64,000 nt of DNA, taken from the NCBI GenBank assembly GCA_964562455.1, contig CAZLTN010000012.1, positions 28,074-92,073 on the forward strand, in the 5' to 3' direction. The notes beneath the pieces were generated by a model. The model was not told where the DNA came from, made no database searches, and saw only the letters and a list, made by a program, of their open reading frames with translations. The DNA is from Ravibacter sp964562455. GTDB taxonomy: Bacteria > Bacteroidota > Bacteroidia > Cytophagales > Spirosomataceae. Shown here piece after piece: positions 10,401 to 17,435 of the stretch. Positions within the stretch are counted from its first letter, which is position 1; each line of letters begins with the position of its first letter. The position numbers were made by a program, and so were the translations under genes.

Positions 10401-10848
10401 GCTGCTCCTTCCGCACCCGCGACGATTTTTCGCCCGCAGGGGTAACTACGATAACTTTATCGATAATCGTGTAGTGCAAACCGTGCTTTGCGAAAAGCTG
10501 GTCAAGCACTGCCTGTAAACTGCCGTTTCTTATCCGCACCGTCACCCGCGATTTGTCCTTCAGCAAATCGGTCTGCAGCCAGAATGTATAGCCCGTCTGT
10601 TTTTCAATCTGGTCCATCACTTCCAGCATGCTGGAGTTCCTTGCAGACAAGCTGATACGCTGCGCGTGGCCGCTGGCAAATACATGCAGGCATGAAATCA
10701 ATACCAGTAAGGTTACGTGCTTCAGTCTCATGATCAGTTTTTTTTGCAAAAGCCTCCCCCCGGGACATCCCCGGAAATATGTGGCGGCGCTTTCCGGCCA
10801 CGTTTTCCCTTTTGCGCTGAGCAATAGGTAATTGGTAAAATAATCCAT
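7408..10848 (-). CDS. SusC/RagA TonB-linked outer-membrane transporter with STN signalling domain
   Basis: 1146 residues from the ORF start. A signal peptide begins at Met40 (MRLKHVTLLVLISCLHVFASG, ATG at 10729-10731), so the start may be there, giving 1107 residues. Order from Met40: STN domain (about 65-135, SMLEVMDQIEKQTGY), a charged linker, a carboxypeptidase-regulatory-like beta sandwich (VKGKVLDELGAGLPGVSVVV), a TonB plug with SATAIYGSRGANGVVIITTKKG-type box, and a 22-strand barrel ending in the terminal F typical of outer-membrane proteins. The STN domain is what contacts FecR in FecA-type signalling, so substrate uptake probably signals to the adjacent FecR and sigma factor. Confidence 0.95.
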   Translation of the reverse strand: MDYFTNYLLLSAKGKTWPESAATYFRGCPGGRLLQKKLIMRLKHVTLLVLISCLHVFASGHAQRISLSARNSSMLEVMDQIEKQTGYTFWLQTDLLKDKSRVTVRIRNGSLQAVLDQLFAKHGLHYTIIDKVIVVTPAGEKSSRVRKEQLPPGRLENRPLAERIQWPERIEKEERKIELLRPAEHEVKGKVLDELGAGLPGVSVVVKGTQRGISTDIDGQFSLSVPGENTVLVFSFVGYETREIIVGNRSSLEVTMNPDLKSLEELVVIGYGVVKKSDLTGSVSQVKAKELNAFPNANVLQSLSGRAPGVHIRQGSGAPGAGISVRIRGGNSIQGSNEPLYVIDGFPVSGNPTHLNNSDIESLEILKDASATAIYGSRGANGVVIITTKKGKKGRTHVDFETSYSSQKLIRKLDLMNAKEYAQFYNEQAVNDNIKPFFSQQDIDNLGEGFDWQDFVFQRAPIMTSALNVSGGNEKTLFSISGSVFGQQGIIKGSNYNRYSLQTNISHKASDKFTIDFTSTVSRLATERKDSGGGSRGGSMIAAAISAPPTLTPYNPDGSYTVLSTAYPFIATDIRNPINFINEQNSAVMANVLLANLGLSYKITPDLILKVAGGIENRDDRTDNYTTRKFFNSQGIANVGSSQFTSLLNENTLNYIKTFDDKHSLSAVAGITLQDSRATSLNAGGTGFLSDIFESYNIGAAANQNIATSGYSRSVLVSFLGRVNYAYDNRYLVTASIRRDGSSVYSPGSKWGHFPSAALAWRVSNEDFLADNRVVSDLKLRTSWGITGNQGVTPYMTLNNLVADRTIFNDALANTFSPGTRLPGNLKWETTAQFDAGLDLGLFGNRLLLTADYYVKNTRDLLSVVSLPSSLGYTSTVMNVGKVQNKGIEFGADALILKRGDLAWDVNANISFNRNKVVSLYGGEDILRDNIGVIIVNDATGILREGRPIGQFWGYKEAGYDSNGFIVFKDVNEDGTITQADKTYIGDANPNFIYGLSSNLTYKGFEFNMFWQGSQGNDIFNASAITNTMDYGFGLNMPRSVFYNHWTPDSPDAQYPKISLRSPVRMSERFIEDGSYLRLKNISIGYNLTVGLIRSKALRNLYVYVSGQNLLTFTGYSWWDPETNFRIDHNSYPVAKSVTAGVRIGF

Positions 10849-10935
10849 ACTTTTGTTTGAGTTGGATGAAAAATAAATCTGAACGTTTATAAGTCCGATC
10901 CCATTGCAAAATGAGATCCTGTCATCCCAACGCCC

Positions 10936-10970
10936 GTGCCGCGAGTGGCCTCAACACTCCGGCACTTTTC
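10936..10970. other. GC-rich hairpin between fecR and susC (first locus)
   Basis: GTGCCG at 10936-10941 pairs with CGGCAC at 10960-10965, and inside it AGTG at 10944-10947 pairs with CACT at 10955-10958. On the + strand a TTTT tract follows, so it looks like an intrinsic terminator there, but no + strand gene precedes it. On the minus strand it lies in the leader between fecR and susC. The second uptake locus has a comparable hairpin in the same place. Confidence 0.5.
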
Positions 10971-11018
10971 ATCGGAATGACTTTACCGGCCTCAACCTTG
11001 TTGACCCGGTACCGGTGG

Positions 11019-12233
11019 TCATTTACTGATTATAATCTTTTTACCTTCCGTTTTTATGTTTATTCCACTGACTTCCAGAATCTGAAAGATCTTCGAAGCC
11101 GGAACATTCCTTGAAGTTCCTGCCCTGAAACGGATATGCTCCACGTCGCCCCGGTATTCGACCTCTACATCGTACCACCGGGCGATCTGCCGCATGATCG
11201 TAGACAGCTCGGCGTTTTCAAACCTGAACTGCCCGTTTTTCCAGGCAATGGACTCCTCTATATCTGCTTTGGATACTTCTATTTCCTCGGTAAGCTTCCT
11301 GACCGAAGCTTTCTGCCCGGGCGAAAGCGTGACGTTTTTAAGGCCGGTCGCTTTGGCTTCATCTGTACCGTAATCTATCTTGACTTTCCCGGTCAGCAGG
11401 GTTGTCGTAATGTCGCCTTCATCCGAATACCCGCTTACATTGAACTCCGTGCCAAGTACTTCGACGGTTTGCTTACCCAAAACTACCTTGAAAGGTACTT
11501 TATCGGCGCCTGTATGGGTAACCTCAAAATAGGCTTCCCCGGTTAGCTCCACCCGCCGCTCTTTCCCTTCAAACCAGGTAGGAAATCGCAAGGAAGACTG
11601 GGCATTCAGCCAGACCCGGCTCCCGTCCGGTAATCTCAGGCGGTATTGCCCCCCTTTCGGCGTGGAAATGGTATTAAACTTGGCGTTTCCGGAAGAAACA
11701 GCTTTTGCCGAAGACATGTCATAGGCGATATAACCTTCCTCCGATTTGAGTATAACCGTCTGATCCTGGCGGGCGATCTCACCCGTATGGGCCTTGTCCA
11801 GGTCAATTTCCTGGCCCCCGTCGAGCGTAAGGATAGCGCGGTTCCCGCCGGGTAAAAGCTCGATGGAAGCCGAGCCTGCGGGTTGATCGCCCGCTTTATC
11901 AAAGCGCAGCAATCCCCATCCGGCAACTGCCGCCAACACGACAGCCGCAGCATATTTTATATAACGCTTATATGTAAACGGAAACCGGCGCCTGTTTCCT
12001 TCTCTCACTCCTTCCCTGACCTTTGCTCTTGCCGCTTCCCTGTCCCGGGCCCCATAGCCGGGAAGCTCCTCCAGGAGAAACGCTTCATCGGTAAGCTTCG
12101 AGAACAGCCGCTCATTTTCCTCGCTGTGCTTACGCCAGGCATTCAGCTTTTCCTGCTCGTCAACCGACAGCTCTCCGCGTAAGTGACTCACAATCAACTG
12201 ACCTATGTTATAATATTCCCCGTAATTATCCAT
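11019..12233 (-). CDS. FecR family anti-sigma factor
   Basis: 404 residues. The N-terminal cytoplasmic part (about 1-88) begins MDNYGEYYNIGQLIVSHLRGELS and would bind the sigma factor. A single membrane span follows (about 91-108, AAAVVLAAVAGWGLL), then the periplasmic FecR domain (about 175-285, with FNTISTPKGGQYRLRLPDGSR and RVELTGEAYFEVTH) and a C-terminal STN-like DUF4974 domain (WYDVEVEYRGD... ILEVSGINIK). FecR proteins hold an ECF sigma factor inactive until a TonB transporter signals. The cognate pair is the sigma gene about 100 bases upstream and the SusC gene downstream. Confidence 0.95.
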   Translation of the reverse strand: MDNYGEYYNIGQLIVSHLRGELSVDEQEKLNAWRKHSEENERLFSKLTDEAFLLEELPGYGARDREAARAKVREGVREGNRRRFPFTYKRYIKYAAAVVLAAVAGWGLLRFDKAGDQPAGSASIELLPGGNRAILTLDGGQEIDLDKAHTGEIARQDQTVILKSEEGYIAYDMSSAKAVSSGNAKFNTISTPKGGQYRLRLPDGSRVWLNAQSSLRFPTWFEGKERRVELTGEAYFEVTHTGADKVPFKVVLGKQTVEVLGTEFNVSGYSDEGDITTTLLTGKVKIDYGTDEAKATGLKNVTLSPGQKASVRKLTEEIEVSKADIEESIAWKNGQFRFENAELSTIMRQIARWYDVEVEYRGDVEHIRFRAGTSRNVPASKIFQILEVSGINIKTEGKKIIISK

Positions 12234-12334
12234 AATCCATCTGTTCGTGCTATATAGACACCTGAAAAGAGGAAGTGGATAAAGAAGTATGGATTTTTTT
12301 TAATTTATTAGTAAAATCCGAAGTGCCGGTACGA

Positions 12335-12910
12335 TCAGGCATCCAGCAAAAAAATAAGCAAAGCCATCAATTCCGGCCTGAGCCGGGTTCTGAGTATCTC
12401 AAGCGCCTTCTGTTTTTGCTTTTTTACAGTATTAACCGATATGCCCAGCTCGTCTGCTATCTCCTGGTTCTTTTTCCCTTCCAGGTAAGCGAGCCTGCTT
12501 ATTTTCTGGTACGGCTCCGGAAGGGACCTGACAGCGCTCAGCAGCGAATCAAGCACCTCTGCCGTAATGATAGTATCCACAACAGTCGCCTCCGATACCG
12601 GCTCATCGGGCTGTGCGGAAGCATAGCTGCTGACCACCTTCTCATGTCGTATACTATTCAGGCAGGCGTTTTTTACGGTAGCATATAAAAAATTCTTGAT
12701 CGAAACAGGGTTATTCTCAACCAGTTCCCGCATCTGCCAATACCTGATAAAGGCTTCCTGCGCCATATCGTCGGCAAGGTCGTGGTCTTTTATCAGCTTA
12801 AAAGCGAAATAGGAAAGCCGGTCAAAATAGGTATCAAACAGGAAATTAAGCTCCTTCTCACCGAAGCTTCCGGTCCTGCCCGGTACGATATCTTTGTTAA
12901 AAATTTTCAT
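12335..12910 (-). CDS. ECF RNA polymerase sigma-70 factor (FecI-like)
   Basis: 191 residues. Region 2 is at about 25-95 (FDRLSYFAFKLIKDHDLADDMAQEAFIRYWQ; FLYATVKNACLNSIR). Region 4 is at about 125-180 (SLPEPYQKISRLAYLEGKKNQEIADELGISVNTVKKQ), a helix-turn-helix that reads the -35 element. It is encoded just upstream of fecR on the same strand, so it is the regulated sigma factor of this SusC/SusD locus and probably drives its transcription. The Gfo/Idh/MocA gene ends only 27 bases upstream, so transcription from that gene may also reach the sigma gene. Confidence 0.95.
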   Translation of the reverse strand: MKIFNKDIVPGRTGSFGEKELNFLFDTYFDRLSYFAFKLIKDHDLADDMAQEAFIRYWQMRELVENNPVSIKNFLYATVKNACLNSIRHEKVVSSYASAQPDEPVSEATVVDTIITAEVLDSLLSAVRSLPEPYQKISRLAYLEGKKNQEIADELGISVNTVKKQKQKALEILRTRLRPELMALLIFLLDA

Positions 12911-12937
12911 ATGATCCGGAACTTTCCGCTGTCCCGC

Positions 12938-14038
12938 TTAGGCGAGACGTACCTCTTTACCGCTTTTTACGGCGGCATAAATAGCTTCGACGATCCTGAT
13001 ATCCCGGAGCCCTTCCTCGCCGGGTACCGTCAGCGGTGTGCCGTTCATAATGGCAAGCGCATCGTCGTCCATCTGACGGGCCTGCTGGTTTTCAATCGGA
13101 TGGTCTATTACGCCGAGCGTACTGGTCCCCTTGTTGTTTCTATAGGATGAAAAAGGCTCCATGAAAAGCGTTCCCTTTTCATAATTCACTTTCAGGTAAT
13201 TGGCATTTGCTCCGTGGCCTCCCATACAGCTCGCTATGGCTCCGGAAGGGAATTTCAGCTGGAACATCATCATTTCGTCTGCCTCGTTGAAAATCTCAGG
13301 CCGGTTGACGATCGACTGGGCCGTTACAGCAACAGGCTCCTCGCCGGCCGCCAGCCTTGCACCCTGGAGCGCATAAACCCCCATATCATACATAGAACCG
13401 CCACCTACTGCCTTTTGCATCTTCCAATGCCCTTTCCGGCTTTCAGTGTAGGAAGCAGCCACGCTGATGTACTTCACCTTTCCCAGCTTCTGCTCACGGG
13501 CGATGTCCATGTATTCGCGCGTGTTGGGATCGTGCTGGCATCTGTACCCTATGGCAAGGCCTACTTTCCGATCCTTGCAGGCCTTTATCATCTCCTGGCA
13601 ATCCTTCGAAGTGAGGGCCATAGGCTTTTCGCAGAAAACGTGCTTTCCTGCTTTTGCAGCCCTGATGACATATTCTTTATGCATCGACGGCGGAAGTACT
13701 ACATATACTATATCTATATCGGGGTTGTCCTTTATAGAATCAAAATCCTGGTAATTATATATGTTCTTGTCTTTTATCCCGTACTTTTCCTTCCAGGCTT
13801 TCGCCTTATCGGGGGTACCTGTGACGATACCGGCCAGGTGGCAATTCTTTGTAAGCTGCAATGCCGGCGCCAGCAGGTCGGTAGCATAATACCCCAACCC
13901 GACAAGCGCGACGCCCAGGCTTTTCTTTTGCCTGACACCTGCGATAACGGAAGGCGCAAGCGCCGTCGTGGCCATTATGGCGGCCCCTTTTACTAAAAAG
14001 TGGCGTCTTGAAACTATTAAAGGTCGCTTATTGTCCAT
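12938..14038 (-). CDS. Tat-exported Gfo/Idh/MocA oxidoreductase, glucose-fructose oxidoreductase-like
   Basis: 366 residues. The N-terminus has a near-perfect twin-arginine motif, S10-R-R-H-F-L-V-K, followed by a hydrophobic stretch (ATTALAPSVIAG). A Rossmann fold starts at GVALVGLGYYATDLLAPAL, and HVFCEKPMALT carries the family's catalytic EKP lysine. The block GGGSMYDMGVYALQGARLAAGEEP and GYRCQHDPNTREY closely follow the periplasmic glucose-fructose oxidoreductase subgroup, which keeps its NADP bound and needs no free cofactor in the periplasm. The likely role is redox conversion of a sugar or polyol outside the cytoplasm; the substrate is unknown. It lies between the ceramidase-like gene and the sigma gene on the same strand. 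Confidence 0.88.
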   Translation of the reverse strand: MDNKRPLIVSRRHFLVKGAAIMATTALAPSVIAGVRQKKSLGVALVGLGYYATDLLAPALQLTKNCHLAGIVTGTPDKAKAWKEKYGIKDKNIYNYQDFDSIKDNPDIDIVYVVLPPSMHKEYVIRAAKAGKHVFCEKPMALTSKDCQEMIKACKDRKVGLAIGYRCQHDPNTREYMDIAREQKLGKVKYISVAASYTESRKGHWKMQKAVGGGSMYDMGVYALQGARLAAGEEPVAVTAQSIVNRPEIFNEADEMMMFQLKFPSGAIASCMGGHGANANYLKVNYEKGTLFMEPFSSYRNNKGTSTLGVIDHPIENQQARQMDDDALAIMNGTPLTVPGEEGLRDIRIVEAIYAAVKSGKEVRLA

Positions 14039-14122
14039 AGCTATCGGTCGTACTGGTTATTTGGAAATGACTTTAACCGCAATTTAATATAGGTTCCGAT
14101 TAAAAGCAGGAAGACGCCTATC

Positions 14123-15415
14123 TTATTTTGTAAGCGGGGTCGCTATTTTTACAGCGGCTTCTTTAATAATTTCTCCTAGTTTCGGACCATAGAAGCTCAC
14201 GCTCGATTCATATCCGCCGCCCCCGGTATATTTATCTTCTGCCAGGATGTAGCTGATCCATTCGTTAGCCAGCCCGCCAATGGCGACATGCTTTACCCGG
14301 CCGTTTCTCAGCGATTCTTTGACGGCTACACCCAATTCGGCCGTCATCTCCCCCGGTATTCCCACAAGTACGAAATCACCGATCCTGACCGCCCCCATCC
14401 CCACTCTTTCGGGCCCCATTGCTTTCATAATGATACCGGCGGTTTGTTCGTTCAGGCCGTATTCGGAACCGCCGGTTTTCATGAAATCGGGGTGCGCGAC
14501 CTGCTCCGGCAAATCGATCGTCTCATAATTATACGCCAGCTCGCTGACAGCAGCAGGCCGAATGGTATTGTAGACGTCCAGCGCTTTTTCAGCTATCATT
14601 TTCCCGTAAACCTGAATCTTCCGGTAGGGATCGATTCCACTGTCGTACACCGGCGACTGATCACCTTCCGCCCCATTGTAGTACATGACAGTTACACCCT
14701 TGCCGATTGACTTTTCCATTTCGGTTTGCAGGTAGCCAGGCCATTCCGCCGAGAGCAGCATATCGGCATCGCCGATAAATGTAGGGTGCGCGGTCCAGTT
14801 GACCAATGCGGCCATCGGAAGCCCGTTGGCAAGGTCTATCCGGGTAACTATCAGCTCGTTATCAATAATTTTATCGCGACGGCGGTTACGGTTCAACCCG
14901 TCAAGCTTAACACTGGCTGTACCGATTTTTACATCCCGGTAATTCCTGTCGGCATCCGAAACCAGCTTTTCTATTTTATCGAGCAGGAAAGCAAGCAATT
15001 CAGGCTGAAAAATACCTATCTGCGGAACACCAAATACATTTTTACTATTGATAGCTGCCATTTCAAGGCTACCGTGCGAATGACTTGGAAGTAAAGTAAG
15101 ATTCCGCTCTTTCCACCCGCTTTTTTCAACCCGTTTCAATAAATTGGCTTTAAAATTGGAAGGCAGCCCGAGAATATCGATTGTAATGATGAGATACTTT
15201 TCGTTCCCTTTTTTCAGCGCCAGCGCTTTCGCCATGATCGGGTCATGAATTCCTTCTGCCGGTTTGTTCATACGGTTTCCATACCCGCCTAACGTATATT
15301 TCATTTCTATCGGCGGGGTAATATCCGCCGCGGCGGCATTAGCAGTAACATGACGGGCATCGACATGGGTAGCGATTATCAGAACGACCGACAAAACCAG
15401 CGCAAGCTTTTTCAT
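14123..15415 (-). CDS. Neutral/alkaline ceramidase-like secreted hydrolase
   Basis: 430 residues with a signal peptide (MKKLALVLSVVLIIATHVDA). The start of the mature protein, AAAADITPPIEMKYTLGGYGNR, and the blocks LLPSHSHGSLEMAAIN, LVNWTAHPTFIGDADMLLSAEWPGYL, MYYNGAEGDQSPVY and VLVGIPGEMTAELG match the neutral/alkaline non-lysosomal ceramidase family, including the His-rich zinc-site region. At 430 residues it lacks the C-terminal domain of full ceramidases (about 650), as many bacterial relatives do. Many of these relatives act on unknown amide substrates, so ceramide is not assured. It is the first gene of the long minus-strand cluster. Confidence 0.85.
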   Translation of the reverse strand: MKKLALVLSVVLIIATHVDARHVTANAAAADITPPIEMKYTLGGYGNRMNKPAEGIHDPIMAKALALKKGNEKYLIITIDILGLPSNFKANLLKRVEKSGWKERNLTLLPSHSHGSLEMAAINSKNVFGVPQIGIFQPELLAFLLDKIEKLVSDADRNYRDVKIGTASVKLDGLNRNRRRDKIIDNELIVTRIDLANGLPMAALVNWTAHPTFIGDADMLLSAEWPGYLQTEMEKSIGKGVTVMYYNGAEGDQSPVYDSGIDPYRKIQVYGKMIAEKALDVYNTIRPAAVSELAYNYETIDLPEQVAHPDFMKTGGSEYGLNEQTAGIIMKAMGPERVGMGAVRIGDFVLVGIPGEMTAELGVAVKESLRNGRVKHVAIGGLANEWISYILAEDKYTGGGGYESSVSFYGPKLGEIIKEAAVKIATPLTK

Positions 15416-15500
15416 TTGGGAACAGGCATTTTTCGCTAAATCTAATAAATCCCGCCAAGAGTTGCTAACTTGCTACCGGGTATCGTCATGCGTATAGAAA

Positions 15501-16550
15501 ATGTCTTTAAGTCCGCGGATCATAGCGCTCCTGCTTTCTCTTTTCATCTCTTTTATCACGGTCACTTTCCTGTCGTTTGTAGATGAAACCAACAGCACTA
15601 TGCTCTTTACCGCCGGCGTAGCCTCGTTTATTCCCGCTTTTTTCCTGACTTATTACGCCATCGAAATGCTCGTCTTCTCTGAGATCAAGAAGATGAGGCG
15701 GACCATTCACAAGCTGAAGCTACGCGATTTTTCAATTTCCAAAAAGGCGCTTCTTCAGAACAGCAATCCCATCAAGGCGATGAATGACGAAATTTTCGTT
15801 TATGTGGCCAACAAACAAAAAGAGATCGAAGAGCTCCGCAAAATGGAGCAATTCCGGCGGGAATTCCTGGCCGACGTCTCCCATGAGCTGAAGACGCCGG
15901 TTTTTTCTGCACAGGGATTTATCCATACGCTGCTGGAGGGCGCTATGGACGACGAAGAAGTGAGGGAGAGATTCCTGGTGAAGGCGGCCAAAAGCCTCGA
16001 TCGTCTCGACATACTGGTGAAAGACCTGGTTAGCCTGTCCCAGCTCGAATCGGGAGAAACGACTATGGTCCCCGAAAAAGTCAATATAGCGGAGCTGACT
16101 ACCGAAATTTTTGAGAGGCTAGAAAAAATAGCCAGGCAAAGGGACGTAACGCTCAAAATAAAACCTGATAAGCTGACGTCGGTGTGGATTTGGGCCGATA
16201 AGCAACGCATTGACCAGGTAATGGTCAACCTGATCAGCAACGCCATCAAATACAATAACGACGGCGGTAAGGTGGTAGTCCTTTTTGAAGAAGACAAAAA
16301 GAATTTTACCATATCGGTCCGCGACAACGGTCCCGGCATTCCGCAGGAGCACATCGCGAGGATCTTCGAGCGCTTTTACCGGGTAGATAAAAGCCGCTCG
16401 AGAGACCTGGGCGGAACAGGCCTCGGGCTGGCCATCGTCAAGCACATCCTGAATGCCCACGGGACTACTATCACCGTCATGTCGCAGTTGGGAAAGGGAA
16501 CGAATTTTTCATTCAAGCTGCCGAAAGTGAGTCAGGCGGGAGTTCAATAA
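15501..16550 (+). CDS. Sensor histidine kinase (PhoR-like), orphan
   Basis: 349 residues. There are two membrane spans near the N-terminus (about 8-28 and 36-55) with a very short outside loop, so no large sensor domain. The dimerisation/phospho-acceptor box is FLADVSHELKTPVFSAQGF with His128. The ATPase part shows the N box (VNLISNAIKYNNDGG), G1 (DNGPGIP), F box (FERFYRVDKSRSR) and G2 (GGTGLGLAIVKHI). This is the layout of PhoR-type kinases. No response regulator is encoded next to it; the neighbours on both sides lie on the other strand, and its 3' end overlaps the acyltransferase gene by 7 bases. Confidence 0.93.
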   Translation: MSLSPRIIALLLSLFISFITVTFLSFVDETNSTMLFTAGVASFIPAFFLTYYAIEMLVFSEIKKMRRTIHKLKLRDFSISKKALLQNSNPIKAMNDEIFVYVANKQKEIEELRKMEQFRREFLADVSHELKTPVFSAQGFIHTLLEGAMDDEEVRERFLVKAAKSLDRLDILVKDLVSLSQLESGETTMVPEKVNIAELTTEIFERLEKIARQRDVTLKIKPDKLTSVWIWADKQRIDQVMVNLISNAIKYNNDGGKVVVLFEEDKKNFTISVRDNGPGIPQEHIARIFERFYRVDKSRSRDLGGTGLGLAIVKHILNAHGTTITVMSQLGKGTNFSFKLPKVSQAGVQ

Positions 16551-17143
16551 ATTTTCGGGTTATAGTTCTCGGGATAACGCCCGACCTTATCCTCGTAAAA
16601 CTCCTGGATTTCATCCATTACCTCTTCTTTGCTCCTGCCCTTATGACTGACAACCTTCGCAATACCGCTTTTCTTCAGCCTGTAGTCTACGTATCCCAGC
16701 AGGATAGGTACGTCGGCTTCAACCGCGATGTGGTAAAAACCTGTCTTCCATCGTTCCGCATAGGAGCGCGTTCCCTCAGGGCTGTTGACAAGATATAAAT
16801 CGGTCCTTTCCCGGAGAAGCTGCACCGCATAACCCGTCAGGTTGGAACGCTGTGCCCTGTTGACACCTATGCCGCCAAAAGCGCGTATGACAAATCCATA
16901 CCAGGGCCGGGTCCAGCTGTCTTTAATAAAAAACCGCACCGGTACACCCATTTTCCAGAAAGCAGCCATGGCATAGTAAAAATCCCAGTTTGAAGTATGG
17001 GGCGCTGCTATCAGCACGCACCTGTGGATAGCCTGCACCGGCACGTCGATATCCAGTTTCCAGCCGGCAATAAAAAAAAGCAGGCCTCCTATTATTTTTT
17101 TTAGTCCCATAGCAGGCAAAATAGCAGAAAAAATATTCTTCAC
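16544..17143 (-). CDS. 1-acyl-sn-glycerol-3-phosphate acyltransferase-like (PlsC family) protein
   Basis: 199 residues. It has the glycerolipid acyltransferase motif HX4D as H49-TSNW-D54 and the later substrate-binding motif NSPEGTRS, with the usual spacing and a hydrophobic N-terminus for membrane association. PlsC-type enzymes transfer an acyl chain to lysophosphatidic acid or to lyso/ornithine lipids at the inner membrane. The short, variant family to which this belongs (HTSNWDF form) often has undefined acyl acceptors. Its 3' end overlaps the histidine kinase gene tail to tail. It is divergent from the RiPP precursor gene. Confidence 0.88.
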   Translation of the reverse strand: MKNIFSAILPAMGLKKIIGGLLFFIAGWKLDIDVPVQAIHRCVLIAAPHTSNWDFYYAMAAFWKMGVPVRFFIKDSWTRPWYGFVIRAFGGIGVNRAQRSNLTGYAVQLLRERTDLYLVNSPEGTRSYAERWKTGFYHIAVEADVPILLGYVDYRLKKSGIAKVVSHKGRSKEEVMDEIQEFYEDKVGRYPENYNPKIY

Positions 17144-17273
17144 GAAAAGATCATCCCGCGAAGACCGGGGTTGGCAGACGGAACATATTTCTGATGCTGT
17201 TACAACCTTTTACGGACACAAAGAATCTCCGTTACAATTGCTCAGAAATACGCTTAAACTAATAACCAAATCT

Positions 17274-17420
17274 ATGAACATTCCGGCATCTGTTCTACAA
17301 GCTCTGGCAGCGGCAGTTATCGAAGCTTCCCTTGCCTCATGCGCAACTGACGAGGTTTCTCCTGAAAAGGCAAAAAAAGAGGATACATGGGATCCCTGTC
17401 CCGCGTGCGGAATGGGCTAG
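17274..17420 (+). CDS. MNIO-class RiPP precursor peptide with C-terminal CPACGMG core (chryseobasin-related)
   Basis: 48 residues from the ATG at 17274. A TTG 36 bases upstream could give 60, but the ATG gives a compact leader. The leader (1-30) is hydrophobic and alanine-rich, with Cys23 in LASCATDE, and looks partly like a signal or lipoprotein sequence. Residues 31-38 are charged (EKAKKEDT), and the C-terminus is W39-DPCPACGMG with Cys42 and Cys45. A CxxC next to the C-terminus of a tiny ORF directly before a DUF692/MNIO enzyme is the hallmark of Cys-modifying RiPP precursors such as the chryseobasin type. The MNIO gene starts 15 bases downstream. The final product and any leader cleavage are unknown. 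Confidence 0.8.
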   Translation: MNIPASVLQALAAAVIEASLASCATDEVSPEKAKKEDTWDPCPACGMG

Positions 17421-17435
17421 GTTTCGCGGCAGTCC

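Noticed and set aside
17274..17420. The small ORF as an ordinary short lipoprotein because of LASC at residue 23
   Set aside because: A charged residue cluster and a terminal CPACGMG follow, and an MNIO gene starts 15 bases downstream. A precursor role explains these better, though export through a lipoprotein-like signal remains possible.
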